DNA of 64,000 nt from Ophthalmolycus amberensis (taxonomy: Eukaryota > Chordata > Actinopteri > Perciformes > Zoarcidae): assembly GCA_024529925.1 (NCBI GenBank), contig JAFEUB010000846.1:1365001-1429000 (forward strand), given 5' to 3'. Position 1 is the first letter of the stretch, and each line of letters starts with the position of its first letter. A model generated the notes under the pieces. That model was not told the DNA's origin, ran no database searches, and saw only the letters and a list, made by a program, of their open reading frames with translations. The position numbers were made by a program, and so were the translations under genes. Below, piece by piece: positions 12,821 through 26,505 of the stretch.

Positions 12821-13179
12821 GGCTATAATATCATTTGGCCTGCTGATTAAATTACATTACTATTCACAATTGCCTTCTGAAGATACAAGCTGCCTTTTTT
12901 TAAACTTTGCTCTACAAATACAAGCCTAAATCTCTGGGGTTCAGTTATGAGAACAATAATAATAGAAAATGGCACACAGATAAAGTCATTTTTAACACCA
13001 TATCACGCAACCGCAAACGGATCAGTTCTTAAGGAAAGTGGAGAAGACCATTCAGGAGTGTGGGGACATGGCAGGAGCATGCACAAGAATGACAGCGTTA
13101 AAGAGACATGTAGAAGCTGCAGTAGATGCAGTCTGCGTGATACCGCTCACATGACACCAGCCCATCACCTTCTGGGTTT
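12556..13179 (-). other. tnni1 3' UTR with (TTA)n tract
   Basis: The sequence follows the tnni1 stop codon at 13180-13182. An AATAAA signal on the minus strand (about 12561) would give a 3' UTR of roughly 600 nt. It contains a 53-bp TTA microsatellite at 12768-12820. Confidence 0.45.
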
Positions 13180-15452
<2,273 letters not shown>

Positions 15453-15845
15453 CCTGCTGATGAGATCTCACTGGAGGAGAGACGGAAGAAATTAGAAACA
15501 CACACGCCTACACACACACACACACACACTGAACAGTTGCCATTGTTTGTTCGTGTAGCCTTTGGAGGGCCAGATCATCTTTCCACTCTGCTCTATGAGC
15601 GCTCTCAGTCTGTCTGTTTCAATGATCGTAAGCTGTCAGCAGGCCAATCATAAAAAACTCTACTGACTTCTACTCTCCTGCTTCTAAATGCTCTCTTGAC
15701 ACTTGTTTGTCATACTTCATAGAAGTGGGGCGTCCACTTTTCATATCTCATAAAAACTCATTTGTGCATGTTGTAGAAACATCGTAGTTTCACATGACTA
15801 AATTTCTTGTGAGAGCAAGAAAGCCTTTGACTGATGAGATTTAAA

Positions 15846-16110
15846 GGGTCAGTTCACCCAAATCACACATTGGGCTGGGCCACTGATTCCCAACCAGGGG
15901 TACTGCATTCTGGAGATGCTTGGGGGTACGTGGAAAGATTGGGAAGTAGCTCAACAAATTTGAAAAGAATTAATATTACAATAAAAATAAAAATATATTG
16001 GTTCAAATAAATAAGTCTAGTATTAAGGTTAATGAGATCTCTGCTGCTAATGCTTGTATCCACCCCAGTGCAATGGAGGTGAACAGCATTTTCTTTGTGT
16101 TGCGTCAAAA
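15846..16110. mobile_element. Fragment resembling teleost DNA-transposon ends
   Basis: Within tnni1 intron 1 are the phrases AAAGGGTCAGTTCACCCAAA and CACTGATTCCCAACCAGGGG, both familiar from ends of short non-autonomous DNA transposons in fish. The right boundary and the target duplications were not found. The call rests on remembered motif similarity only. Confidence 0.4.
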
Positions 16111-17181
16111 ATACACATTAGAGAAACTCACATATTCTCAGACTTCACTGTGGACAGTTTTGCTTGGAAAATATTGTTGTCTACCTAATGTAAAATATCA
16201 TGAAAGGTATGACAACAAGGCGTAAGGTGAGACTGCCTTTTAAGTGGGCTTGTCAGCTCATAGTGTTGTTTTCACATTGTCTTACCCCCTCCTCATGAGC
16301 CTCATCATTTATCAAATCAACAAGTGATTTACAGCACTCAGCCCTTCTCCGTCTCACCTCTTCTCACCCTTTCTCTCTTAATGTCCCTCTTCCGTTTCAC
16401 TTGTTGAGTCCAGTTGAGAATGACTGCACCTAAGACCTCCTTGCATGATGTGGTTACAAGCAGCGCCAACGGATTAGGGAAGATTCCAGACTGATACCCG
16501 TCTCTCCCATCTCTCATCCCCATCTTTCTCTTCGGGATTATCTCGGGGAGAGGAATTTAGAGTGGCCTGTCTCCCCAAATAGATCAGGGGACATCTGATA
16601 AACAGCTGTGGAGGGTGATTGTGTGCTCGGGTGCCCGGCCTGGATCAGGGATTTACCGCCAGTAACTCATGGATGCTTATGATGCTCATGAGCCTCTGTG
16701 GTGCAGCCAAGTTGGCAATGAAAAAAACAGCCCACGGTGCTGTGGAAAGTTCACGTCAGCCTTGGATTTGAACAGAGATGCTTTGGATGCTTTGGTTTGC
16801 CTTGTATTATTTCAATGAATCATCCTGTTCTGGCTGATGCCCTTATGGTTTAGGTACAGCCACAGCCCCAAGGATGAAAAGCCCCCTGCTATTGACAAAT
16901 TAACATCCAAACACTTCATATAAGATCGCTACTAATATGTTTACTGAATAGGCATCATATACTGTGCACTCATCCTCCTGTTAGTCTATATTTCCATTGC
17001 AAAAAACAATAGATCCAGGATATTTTCAAAACTTGGAAGAAGGCGGCAAATAAATAGTTGCACCAGACAAATTCATATTAAACTGCCATCCATTCGGTTT
17101 GTGGAACATATATGCACGAAAGAAAGAAATGACACTAAACCTGAAGAGCTTTACAGACACAACACCATGAAGGGACCTTAC

Positions 17182-17345
17182 CTGTGTCAGAAGCAGCGGA
17201 CAGAAAGACGTGACAACAGCAGAGGTCGGATGATCAGAGATGAGGCCAACGAATTGGTGTCCCTCTATTTAACTGCACCCCCCTGACCCCTCCCCACCCT
17301 ATGGTGGCGCTTTCTCTTTTGTTAGTGGAGGCTATAATTAGTCAA
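17182..17345 (-). promoter_or_regulatory. tnni1: tnni1 first exon, TATA box and MEF2 site
   Basis: A minus-strand donor (cacag|gtaagg) ends a non-coding exon at 17182. About 80 bp upstream is a TATA-like TTAAATAG (17265-17272), placing the transcription start near 17240. Further upstream are a CACC-type stretch (tccccaccct, 17291-17300) and a perfect MEF2 consensus CTATAATTAG (17332-17341, fitting CTA[A/T]4TAG). MEF2 and CACC elements are known features of slow troponin I control regions. The coding exon acceptor lies at 15471-15473, so intron 1 is about 1.7 kb. Confidence 0.65.
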
Positions 17346-17635
17346 CCCCATCTCTCTTACTGCCTAATCTTGCCCTGTCCATTTGTCTCTCGCAGATTCA
17401 TTATAAGGGACCAGCAGTTAGAGCCTAGAGATTTGGCCTGTGCGCGACACATGGACGATGAAGGCAGCTCAGATGACGAACTATAAGTCGAATTCAGAAC
17501 TATAGGCAGGGGTATACTGGTCAAAGATGGTCTGTAAAGGGAATTCACTTTTAAGTATATCAGTAAAAAGTGCTTGAAGAGAGAGAGAGGAACAATACCT
17601 GTGCCATGTAACGATAGGAATCCTCTATGTTTTTA

Positions 17636-18141
17636 TACAGTACTTTTAGCCACACTAGTGGCTCTATGGATGGCAGCTCCTGTCTGTTAGTCCACCACTT
17701 TGGTCCAGACCTAAATATCTCGACAGCTATTACACGGAATGCCATATGCAATTTGAGAAGACATCCGTGATCCCCAGAGGTTGACTCTTTGATGATCCCA
17801 TTGCTTTTTCCTCTAGCTCCAACATGAGTTTTATATTTTTGTTATTTACTTAAATGCCTTGACATCTAGTAAGTGCATTCAATTCTGCACAGACATTCAT
17901 GATGCCCAGACGATGAATCATAATGTCAAAATCAGGCGTCCGCTGTTTACTGTGTGCTTATTGCTAATGAGAAAATGTTGGCAGGCTAACCCACTAAACT
18001 AAGATGACCAACATAGCAAACATTGTCAGGTGAGCATATTAGCATGCAGACATTAGCATGTATCTAAAAGCACTGCTGTGCCTATAAGTACAGGCTCACA
18101 GAGCCGCTGGCATGGCTGTAGACTCGTGTAGTCTTGTTTAT
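17636..18141 (+). repeat. Dispersed percomorph repeat, copy 2
   Basis: This is the same family as the copy at 8.2 kb, in the same orientation. It includes GCCACACTAGTGGCTCTATG, the two GACATTC/ATGATGCCCAGACGATG segments and a tail CTCACAGAGCCGCTGGCATG. This copy retains the left part missing from the first copy and lacks some of the middle. Confidence 0.7.
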
Positions 18142-18730
18142 CCACACTTAAACCCTGAAGGGCAGATCAAAATGCTAGACATGCTTGCAGGAAGGCTCCT
18201 GGGATTGTTATGCCTTCCATCAAGCCTTCCAGAGAGGCACTCTTGACGGACACATTGTCACTGTCTGTTACTCAAATGAAAACAAAAGTAGAGCCCCACC
18301 ACCAAAACGCAGAAGACAGAATTGACACTTGCTAATAATTCCAAATTGACTGGTAGATAATCACCAGGGCAAAAATCACCAAATGACTATGATGCTATTT
18401 TTAAAATGTTTACATGGTATCTTACATTTTAGGCATGTGATGGCAAGACAAGTCTTCATTCTCAATGTAAGAGCATTGCATCTATACAACATTAAGACAC
18501 TCAGATCACGGTCCTTCTAAAGGAAAGAGAAAATAAAGTATGACCATTCCACACAGTAATATGGTATGTCAGGCTTATACAGTATGTTGTAAAGTAAGTC
18601 AAGGTGGATTGAAGAGAATATTAAGCAAAAGAATAACGCACACACACACCATATAAGATACAGAAAGACAAATTATATTTATCAAAAAAGCAATTGGCAG
18701 CCTGCACTACATGAAAACTTGCCAAATACG

Positions 18731-18797
<67 letters not shown>

Positions 18798-20430
18798 CAA
18801 GCCATACAACCGTGAATAGAGAAGCTCTCTTCACTCAACAGGAGATCGGCAGACCTCTAGTGGCCTGAGGAGAAGACTTGCAAAACATTTGTCAAAGAAG
18901 TGCGCACACACATGATTTTTCTTTCTTTCTCTTCCTACAAGCACGAATACACTCATTACATTTACCATAATATCGGCCCTGTTCTGACTAAAACCCATTC
19001 ACCTCTAGTTCACCTCATGTTCCAGGATTTGGTTTATGAAATTGCAGGTCACTGTCTGTGTGTGTTTATCTGCTGAGAAACCCAGACACCCTGGACAAAG
19101 GTTATGATGTTTAGACAGGGCATTCCGCTGAGTAGTGTCAGCATACACACTGTGGAGGACTGGACCTTGTACTCCACCCCTCATGTCAGAGACCCATTTT
19201 GACTTTTTGAAAGGAGGGCAGGTGATCTTCAAGGGTAGATAGCACAAGTGGTATCCATCACCTTATACATCTTCAATACAAATAGTGTTTTGGTTAGGTG
19301 CCTCTTCAAATAATGAAAGTTTGAAACTAGTATACAACAGCTTTTACCATTATGATGGAAGTTTATGATGACCACTATCTTGGGCTTCTGCACAGATTTC
19401 CGGTGGAAATGCCTTAGTTTTGCATCAATATAACTCATCAAAGTATCTAGAACATTTTGTTAATGTCTTTGTTTGTTTAGACCAAACAGTGTTTACACCA
19501 ACGCTGGGTGTATCCACTCCTTGTGGTGCTCCTGGTCCCTTGCTGACTCATGCGGTGTGGCTATAGCTTTGGGGTTTTCCACCGTAACGGGAGAAGTCGC
19601 TACACAATCAACCCTTTATTCCTGACCTGTACTGAGCTCCACAGCCACACACACACGCTGCTATGTTCTTGACACATACACACACATAACACATGCTTGA
19701 ATGAACAATATACTGTATATAGCCCTCCGCTAACGAGAGTCTGCTGATCCTGAGACCTTGCTGAATTGCATGCTGGGTGTGCACGTAAGGCCTCTGTAGG
19801 TGAGTATGTGTGGGTGGATGTTTGTGTGCACATGCCGCAGGCTCACTGTGCGTCTCATTAGTCCTCCACACTGCTCAGAACAAAAGCTGTCCTGACTGTG
19901 TGTGTGTGTGTGTGTTTGTGTGTGTGTATCTGAGGATGTGTGTATTTTCCAGAGGCTATAACAGCAAGGTTACACCACAACTGGAAACAGATGAGCTTAG
20001 CAATTAATGGGCTGAACCTAAAATAAATTGCAGCTGACCGTTTTGCTCCAAGAGCCATGATATGTTCCAGAGAAAGGAAGTATTGTTGTAAAATAAAAAC
20101 ACTCCAGGGTTACTGACAAAAATGTGTTTAATTGTTTTAAGATTTTAATACTGTACATGGTTTCAGCAAATATATATAGAATAAAATGTGCAATGAATAT
20201 GAGAAAAATATTTCTTCTTCATGTTCAACTTTAGCAAAAGCACACAGATCCGTTTAGTCTTCCACAATTTAATTTTAAGCCAGTCAAACAGCGATGCGTT
20301 TCCATCAGAAGCAAGAATTAAGAAATAAAGTGACTCCTGTTTCAGCAATGTTAGAAAACGTTGGAGAAAAATGGAAGATATTTTTCAAACCTCAAGGCAC
20401 AAGGGTTAAACACAGTCCCGGCTCCATTAT
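18142..20430. other. tnni1-phlda3 intergenic region, no gene seen
   Basis: I see no coding exons. The main structure is a 64-bp pure CA microsatellite at 18733-18796. Short CA/TG runs occur at about 19650-19690 and 19898-19926. The reading frames through them are repetitive and not convincing. Confidence 0.5.
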
Positions 20431-20434
20431 CTCT

Positions 20435-20699
20435 TTCCAATCAACGCTTTTTATTTCCTTACGCAGCGGTCTCCACAATGACCTCAGAAAAATACTTGTT
20501 TCCATGCTGCTTACGCATCAGATTTCTAGGCTTTGTATAACAGTGTGAGTAAGCTCATTAAGGAAGACAGGAAGAGTGTCTGTGACACTTGTTCACGGCC
20601 TTTTAATCCATACTGATGGCCGTTCCGTACATCCCATCATGCTCTGTGCGACAGAATCAAGCCGATGGACCCGGTGTCCACTCCCAAAAAGTAGAAAGC
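20435..20699 (-). other. phlda3: phlda3 3' UTR exon
   Basis: On the minus strand a strong acceptor (tttttctccag) precedes an exon starting at 20699. The coding exon upstream ends with a donor gtaagt just below 21761, ten nucleotides past the stop codon. An AATAAA signal lies at 20450-20455. Human PHLDA3 likewise has its coding sequence in the first exon and a non-coding second exon. The 3' limit is approximate. Confidence 0.6.
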
Positions 20700-21770
20700 C
20701 TGGAGAAAAAGAGAAGAGCACATTTGTAATATTCAATTCTTACTTCATACATTAGACACTGGGGCGGCTGATAGTGTTCCACAAAGTGCATTTGTAGTGA
20801 CTGTTACCACAGCTACTGAGTTAATTTGGGCACTTGACTACTGCAGCTCTCTTAAGGAAGCATCGCTGTGGATTCCTGGACCATGAGCTCATAGTTCAGA
20901 CTTACACACTCAGTTCCTGCTCATTTGAGACGTCAGTGACCAGTTTCAGTAAATAACGTGTCATGTTGTCATGAGATGGCACCATTGAGTGTGTTCTAAA
21001 TGTGGAAAAGCTGAAAAAGATGTCTGTCTCCTATAGCCCCAAATGTCCAATTGTCTATGTCAGCTAAATACATAAGAGAAGGTTGTTGTGTGTGTGTGTG
21101 TGTTTGTGTTTAAAAATACTTGGCTGCCTAGTGAGGGAGAGGCAGGCAGATGTTATTTTGGAGGCTCACATTGCATCTTAATTATGTCCTCAAGTGAGAG
21201 AGTGTTTGTGTCCTAAGACGACTGTGGTGCAGTTAAGGCCGATGACTAATGAAAGCTGACACGGCCTTCACACTGGAACATCTACATTGATCTACACACA
21301 AACACCGGTACTTGTAAATGACCTTTAGCTTGAGTGCCTCTCAGCCGTGTGCCACCTCAAGAGTCTCTGTGTTTTCATTCCATCCAATCAACGCACCTTG
21401 TCTCAACTTTGACCACAGGAGGGGCGATGATCAGTGAAGTCAGTGGCTGAACTGATTGAAGACTTTTCTTTTCTTTTTTTCATGGAAAATGGTTCATAAC
21501 ATCTGGCAGTTTTCAATTTATAAAACGTATACATTTACCCTTGATGTGTCTGAGTGATACTTTGACTTGTGTTTCATGTCAATCTCAGTGACACAAAGTT
21601 GGTACTGTGAACCTGAGACACTCCAGCTGTAGGGAGGGTGTGGTGCCACACTGTCCCCCACAAGTCTAAATAAGTTAATACATAGAATAACCTTATCAAA
21701 CCTATTTTCCAAATGTTTATGACAGCCAGTCTAATTCACCTCCATCCGAGGAAGACTTACCTTCACCAGG

Positions 21771-22196
21771 TCAGAGCTCCTCATCCTCCCCAGTGCTGCC
21801 CAGGTGTGCTGTGAACAGGTGTCTGTTCCGTCCCGTTTGCACGGCCTGCAGGTTCTTATAGCGCACCAGTGCCAAAGCAATCTCCGCGTTCCACGCAGTG
21901 CCGTCCTGCGGACACCGAAAGTCAATATCCTTACCCGTAGCCATGGCCACGGTGAAATACACCAGCCCTCGCTTGTACTCCACGCAATCCACTGTGTCAA
22001 TGCGCTCAAAACGGAGCTCCTTGGCTTTGGAGCGCCAAGCCGAGCTCGGAGCATCACCTCCGCCGCCGCCTTTGCAGTCATGCAGGCGCAGCCCTTCCTC
22101 GGTAAGCACGCAGCGCTTCTTCTTCCACAGCTGGAGGAGCCCGCTGCTGCGCTTCTCCAGCAGCCCGTCTCTCATCACTTTGCCCGGGAAAGACAT
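21771..22196 (-). CDS. phlda3: Pleckstrin homology-like domain family A member 3
   Basis: PHLDA3 is a small protein made almost wholly of one PH domain. It competes with Akt for phosphoinositides and is a p53 target in mammals. The single coding exon gives 141 aa. I start at ATG 22196 (MSFPGKVMRDGLLEK); the open frame extends two codons upstream only through a GTG. The block LLEKRSSGLLQLWKKKRCVL (13-32) closely matches human [20 protein letters not shown] and contains the basic lipid-binding strand. Later blocks are DIDFRCP and ALVRYKNLQAVQT, matching human EIDFRCP and GLVKFKNQQAIQT. A Gly-rich insert (about 44-49) and an acidic C-terminus lengthen it relative to the 127-aa human protein. Position between tnni1 and csrp1 distinguishes it from phlda2. 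Confidence 0.92.
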   Translation of the reverse strand: MSFPGKVMRDGLLEKRSSGLLQLWKKKRCVLTEEGLRLHDCKGGGGGDAPSSAWRSKAKELRFERIDTVDCVEYKRGLVYFTVAMATGKDIDFRCPQDGTAWNAEIALALVRYKNLQAVQTGRNRHLFTAHLGSTGEDEEL

Positions 22197-22377
22197 GGCC
22201 ACACTGAACCAAAAGCCGGAAATTTACAAAGTCTTCAGCAGTGATCCCAAGATGTATCCATTAAACACACATCTCATGTGTTACTGTGCGGCGCCAAGTG
22301 CCACCTCAGGAAAACATATCGGGTTGAGCTATGTCATTAATAATAACAGCCAATAGAACAAAGCTCATATAGTCTGT

Positions 22378-22460
22378 GTTTATAATTGCAATCCATGCAC
22401 AATGAAAACAGTCCGTAGAGGTTGGTAGGCTGGTCTGCCTGGATATGTTGGAACATGCCC
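22378..22460 (-). promoter_or_regulatory. phlda3: phlda3 promoter: TATA-like box and p53-type response element
   Basis: Minus-strand TATAAAC lies at 22378-22384, about 180 bp upstream of the start codon. Adjoining decamers at 22441-22460 read, on the minus strand, GGGCATGTTC (perfect RRRCWWGYYY half-site) and CAACATATCC (two mismatches, one at the core G). Spacing is zero, as in functional p53 elements. Sp1-like CCACCCCGCC follows at 22475-22484. Mammalian PHLDA3 is a direct p53 target, which makes the match more credible than chance, but binding is unproven. Confidence 0.5.
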
Positions 22461-23414
22461 GGCTCCTTTGTGGACCCACCCCGCCTCCTCCTGGTGACGG
22501 CAGGAGGAGATCCGGGCTGTTTATGAAATTCCCCTCGCGCGTGTGTGTGTGTGCGTGTGTGTGTCAGTGAGCGCACGTAGACAGTGTGATTTTACAGCAC
22601 TGTATGTTATTGTATTTGTGTGAAATAGAGTTATGGTTTTTGCCACCTCCCACTTAGGTCATGCACCTGTTTATAGCAAGTAAAAGTAGTTTTTAAGTCA
22701 ACTTAAAAAAAGGTTATTAGAATCAAGTTAAGCGACATTAGTTGCATTATCCGGTGTCTCTTTTGAGAGCTGGAATGCGAGTGGGTGGCAGGGTGGATAG
22801 AGAAGTCATGTTGCAATATGTGAGTGTGAGAGAGAAACAGTGTTAGAAATAAATTTCTTCATTCAGCAGATATAAACCGATGACTAATCAGTCAATTAAT
22901 CATTATTCTTTTGAAAACTATTTACAGTTTAGTGTATTTGCACATAAATTAGTTAATATTTGTATACATTACTGTACATAAACGACCGCACCTCCTGAAA
23001 TAGGAAGGCATGTTTGAAACAAAAGCCAACTGAAAAATGATGCAGTTAAATGAAGTGGAGGAACTGGTTAACAAACTTCAAAGCCTTGCTGATTCCTCTG
23101 AAGTTGCACTGTTGTCATAGGAGGTAGTTTAATTATGGCACCTAAAAAAACGTTTTGGCATTCTTCACATCCTTGGTGGCTGCATGGCAGGTAACAGATG
23201 AGCTTTATGGGTGGAGTGAAACTGTAATTCCCTGAACTTTAAAAGATACTGGATTTATACCAGCACTGATGCGTCACTGGCATTTTATGAGAGGAATGGA
23301 TACAATGAGTGTGGGACACTTATCGACACTCACACACACACACACACACACACACACAACTTCCGTCATATGTCCTTGTGTATTTTTTGCCTCAATTAAG
23401 AAGAAACAGGCACT
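22461..23414. other. phlda3-csrp1 intergenic gap
   Basis: There is no coding exon. It contains CpG-containing sequence just above the phlda3 promoter, a short GT run (22542-22563) and a 29-bp CA run (23330-23358). Confidence 0.5.
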
Positions 23415-23892
23415 AAAATCTTTGAACTTTATTTATTATCATTCTGTTTGGAAAGCATAAAATACAAAAAAGCCGCATTTATTTTTTACGTAGAATATTG
23501 TTAATAACATACTGAGATTTCATTCAAGGAGGAAAACAACAGGGAAGGTGCAAATCATCAATGCAGCGTTAAACAGTCATGTTTCAGTATTAAGTGTGGG
23601 TTATGTATCAGGATTTACTGTAACAGCACAAGTAATCATCTTTGTCCTGAGGCAGAGATGGTGTTATATGTCTCACTGTTGAATCTCATAATGTAGCCCT
23701 TTATCAAGCATGTCTGTCACGTGCTATTGTCGCATAGCCACACCACAGACGATATATAACAAGACCCAGACCTATCTCCACATCGATGTAGTCAGGTGTA
23801 TGACTACAGGCTGCAGTCTGCCCTCTGCAGTAAGAAGACAGTCAGCGCAGCTTTCTGCAGAAATGTCAACGGAGATCTCAGTGGTCGGCTCT
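23415..23892 (-). other. csrp1: csrp1 3' UTR
   Basis: This follows the csrp1 stop codon at 23893-23895. Minus-strand AATAAA signals overlap at about 23428-23437 (plus-strand TTTATTTATTA), giving a 3' UTR of roughly 460 nt. No coding potential was recognised. Confidence 0.5.
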
Positions 23893-26505
23893 CTACTGAG
23901 TATTCACCAGCGCCCCAGCTCCCAATCCATACCCAAATCCCTTGGGACCAAAGTGTTTGCCATAACAAGCTGTTTGAAGGAGAAAACAAAGGTAATTAAA
24001 AAAACACTCCATGGCTAAAAAAAACACTGTATCCTTCAGTTAACAGCAGTTTAACAGCGTGTCTTAAGCATTTGAACTTCAGCTGTCATTCGCGTGACTG
24101 TTTGTAATTCCACCTGTGGTTTTCCTGCCTCCTCCCTCTGTGTTGTTGTTTTTTTCGTGCTAAAGTCACCCAGTGAGTATTACTGAGTAATATTACCATT
24201 CCAGTGCCGTGGTCACACATTTAGAATGGGGCTTAACGTCACTGCCTCTATGGAAATGGAGGTAATAGACCCTTTTCACAACTCGTCAAAGCAAGAAGGT
24301 AAAGATGTAAAGATGGACCATGAAGTGTCCCAGTAGGCCATATCAGTGAGGGAGCATGCACATGACCAGAGCCCTGGAACTGACTCCCCTAAATGAAATG
24401 CAGCCATTCTTAATGTTTTTCTTGCTTTGACAAGTCAAAATCTCTTCCATGAAAAGGGTTTATTGAAGATGTTTGATGAACTTAATTTATGTGTAATGCT
24501 TTGAATATCACTAACATCTAGAAAGATAAACCCAAGTTTAAAACAACACATGGGATACTAGAACTTTAAATAAATTAGCACCCTGCAAAAATGCTATGTG
24601 AGGCAGAGAAGTGCACTTCAATAATCACCGAAGTCTGGTTTGAGTTCTGAGCCTGTTCCTTTAAGTCAACAAAAACATTAATGAAACAAGCTTTTGAGCT
24701 ATTTTTCCTATTCCTGCCAATGTTCTTGTTGTGCACTTTAGGATATCTTTGTGTATTGCGGAGCCCGCTGCTGTATTCTTGAGTTTATTCAACTCAGTCA
24801 CCCACACACGGGCCATTAACAAAACATAGCAGTTCAATTTATTTTATTTAAGACTTTAAGACTGGACATTTGATTGTTGCATCCAATCGTCCCCCCCTAC
24901 TTTAAGATGTGCAATCTTGTTCTTTTAATAGTCGCACTGTATAGTTTGTGGTTGTATTGAATGGTATATCACAAATCATAGTCTCTTTCAGACAAATGCA
25001 GCCTGAATGGATCAATGCGAGTCATGCCGCCTGGCTTCACTGCTCTGGACCAAAAACAGGTCTGACATGAGATTACTATGCAATTACTATCTTGTTGGCT
25101 GCAACTTCTAGACCAGTTGACCATGAACGAAATGTCAGCGTGAACTTGAACGCGCTTGTAAATGTATGGAAGAGACCATATGTGGTCTGGTGTGTTTATA
25201 TGTTTTAGCAGTTCAGCAGAAGTGTATGGAACCACAGGGCAAACCTAGGTCTTGTGTTGAATGTGATAGTATGAACAGCTTAAATGTGCATTCAAAATTG
25301 CATGTGCAGTACCAAACACAGGGTTTCTGTTTAGGAAGTGAGCTTTTACCTTTGCAGTAGATTTCTCCATCCCTATCAGCTTGTGTGGTTGACTCAAGGC
25401 TCTTATTACATGTGGCACAAGTGAAACATCCAATCTTATGCCATGCCTATAAACACATAAATAGAAGATCCATTTTAGAAAGGGGTGTATTTTTTTGCAA
25501 GCGTGAACATGCGTGTTTATGTCTGTGTTTTTCCTTACACTCCCAGCTCCAATCACTTTCTCAGCAGCGTAGACGGCCTTGCCACAACGAGGGCACTTGT
25601 CTGACCCTCCAAACTTCTGAGCCAGGCTGGATGGGTTTGGGTTGCTGCTGGTGGGGCGATGAGGAGCAGGTCTGATGGGGACAGAGATACACCGTGGATA
25701 AAGGGCCTTTAAGAGAAGTGTGTGTGCATGTGTTTGTGTGTTACTCACTCTTCATGTTTAATACCCAGAGACTCTCCCTTGTCCATGCTGAGTGTCCCTG
25801 CTCCCTGGCCATAACCGTAACCTTTTGGCCCGTACTTCTTGCCGTAGCACGCCTTGCAGTAGACTTCATCCATATGAACAGCTACAGTTGTGCTGTCCAA
25901 GTTCTTCCTACACACCACTGCGAAAACGGTAGCATGCACACCAACACACTTACATGCATATTCTTCTTTTGCATATTTGTGCTCATGTTTTTGAGCGCAT
26001 TCATCTATTTAGATATTCTAATCTAAATTCCATCACAGGAATGTTCGATTACAAAGCAGTAACACAAATAACTCTCACAACTCCAGAAACCTACATATTT
26101 TTCTAATTGAGTGACAGGAGGAAATCTGCCATAGAAGAATGCAAGTTACACATTTATGCTTATAAGTATTTACATTAGCTTGAATTTTTTCCCCCTTTTT
26201 TAGCACCCATGCATGGTACCTATAGCAGCATTTTCTTTTATTATGCCATGCCACTTATGCATTTACATTTTTCTTTGAGGGTAGATGATCAACAGCTCAC
26301 ATTCGGTTAGTATTACTTGTGACTGTAGTGATAAGTGTCAGAAATTCAGCGGTTTCCACGTTGACAATGACAGGAAGAAGCAAAGAGTTTACTCACTGCA
26401 CAGGAAGCAGGACTTGTGGAAGCTCCGCCCGTCGCAGAGTACCTCTTCTGCAAAGTAGACTGTGTTCTGACAGCGGCCACACGTGTTTCCTCCTCCTAAT
26501 GGCAT
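23893..26505 (-). CDS. csrp1: Cysteine and glycine-rich protein 1 (two LIM domains)
   Basis: CSRP1 is an actin-cytoskeleton and nuclear adaptor that binds zyxin, alpha-actinin and SRF/GATA complexes. Exons 5' to 3': 26397-26505, 25749-25917, 25539-25671, 25350-25446, 23893-23969. Phases agree, giving 194 aa (human 193). LIM1 ligands are C9, C12, H30, C33, C36, C39, C57 and C60. It is followed by the Gly-rich KKYGPKGYGYGQGAGTLS with its basic nuclear-targeting KKYGPK. LIM2 ligands are C119, C122, H140, C144, C147, C150, C168 and C171, then KHFGPKGFGYGLGAGALV. LIM2 has H-x3-C (HKIGC) where CRP proteins normally have H-x2-C. The acceptor before the ATG (ctaaag) is at 26507-26508. Neighbours and length exclude csrp2 and csrp3 as the likelier assignment, although LIM sequences alone are close. 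Confidence 0.93.
24267..24461. mobile_element. MITE-like inverted-repeat element in csrp1 intron 4
   Basis: The left end AGACCCTTTTCA...GTCAAAGCAAG (24268-24298) is mirrored at the right end, whose complement reads AAACCCTTTTCA...GTCAAAGCAAG (24421-24460). The arms match over two blocks, with about 12 extra bases in the right arm. The unit is about 195 bp and lacks an open frame. The flanking TA/TAA hints at a Tc1/mariner- or Harbinger-type target, but this is not resolved. Confidence 0.55.

Noticed and set aside
21771..22202. phlda3 start two codons upstream at position 22202
   Set aside because: That codon is GTG. The first ATG at 22196 gives the expected N-terminus before the PH domain.
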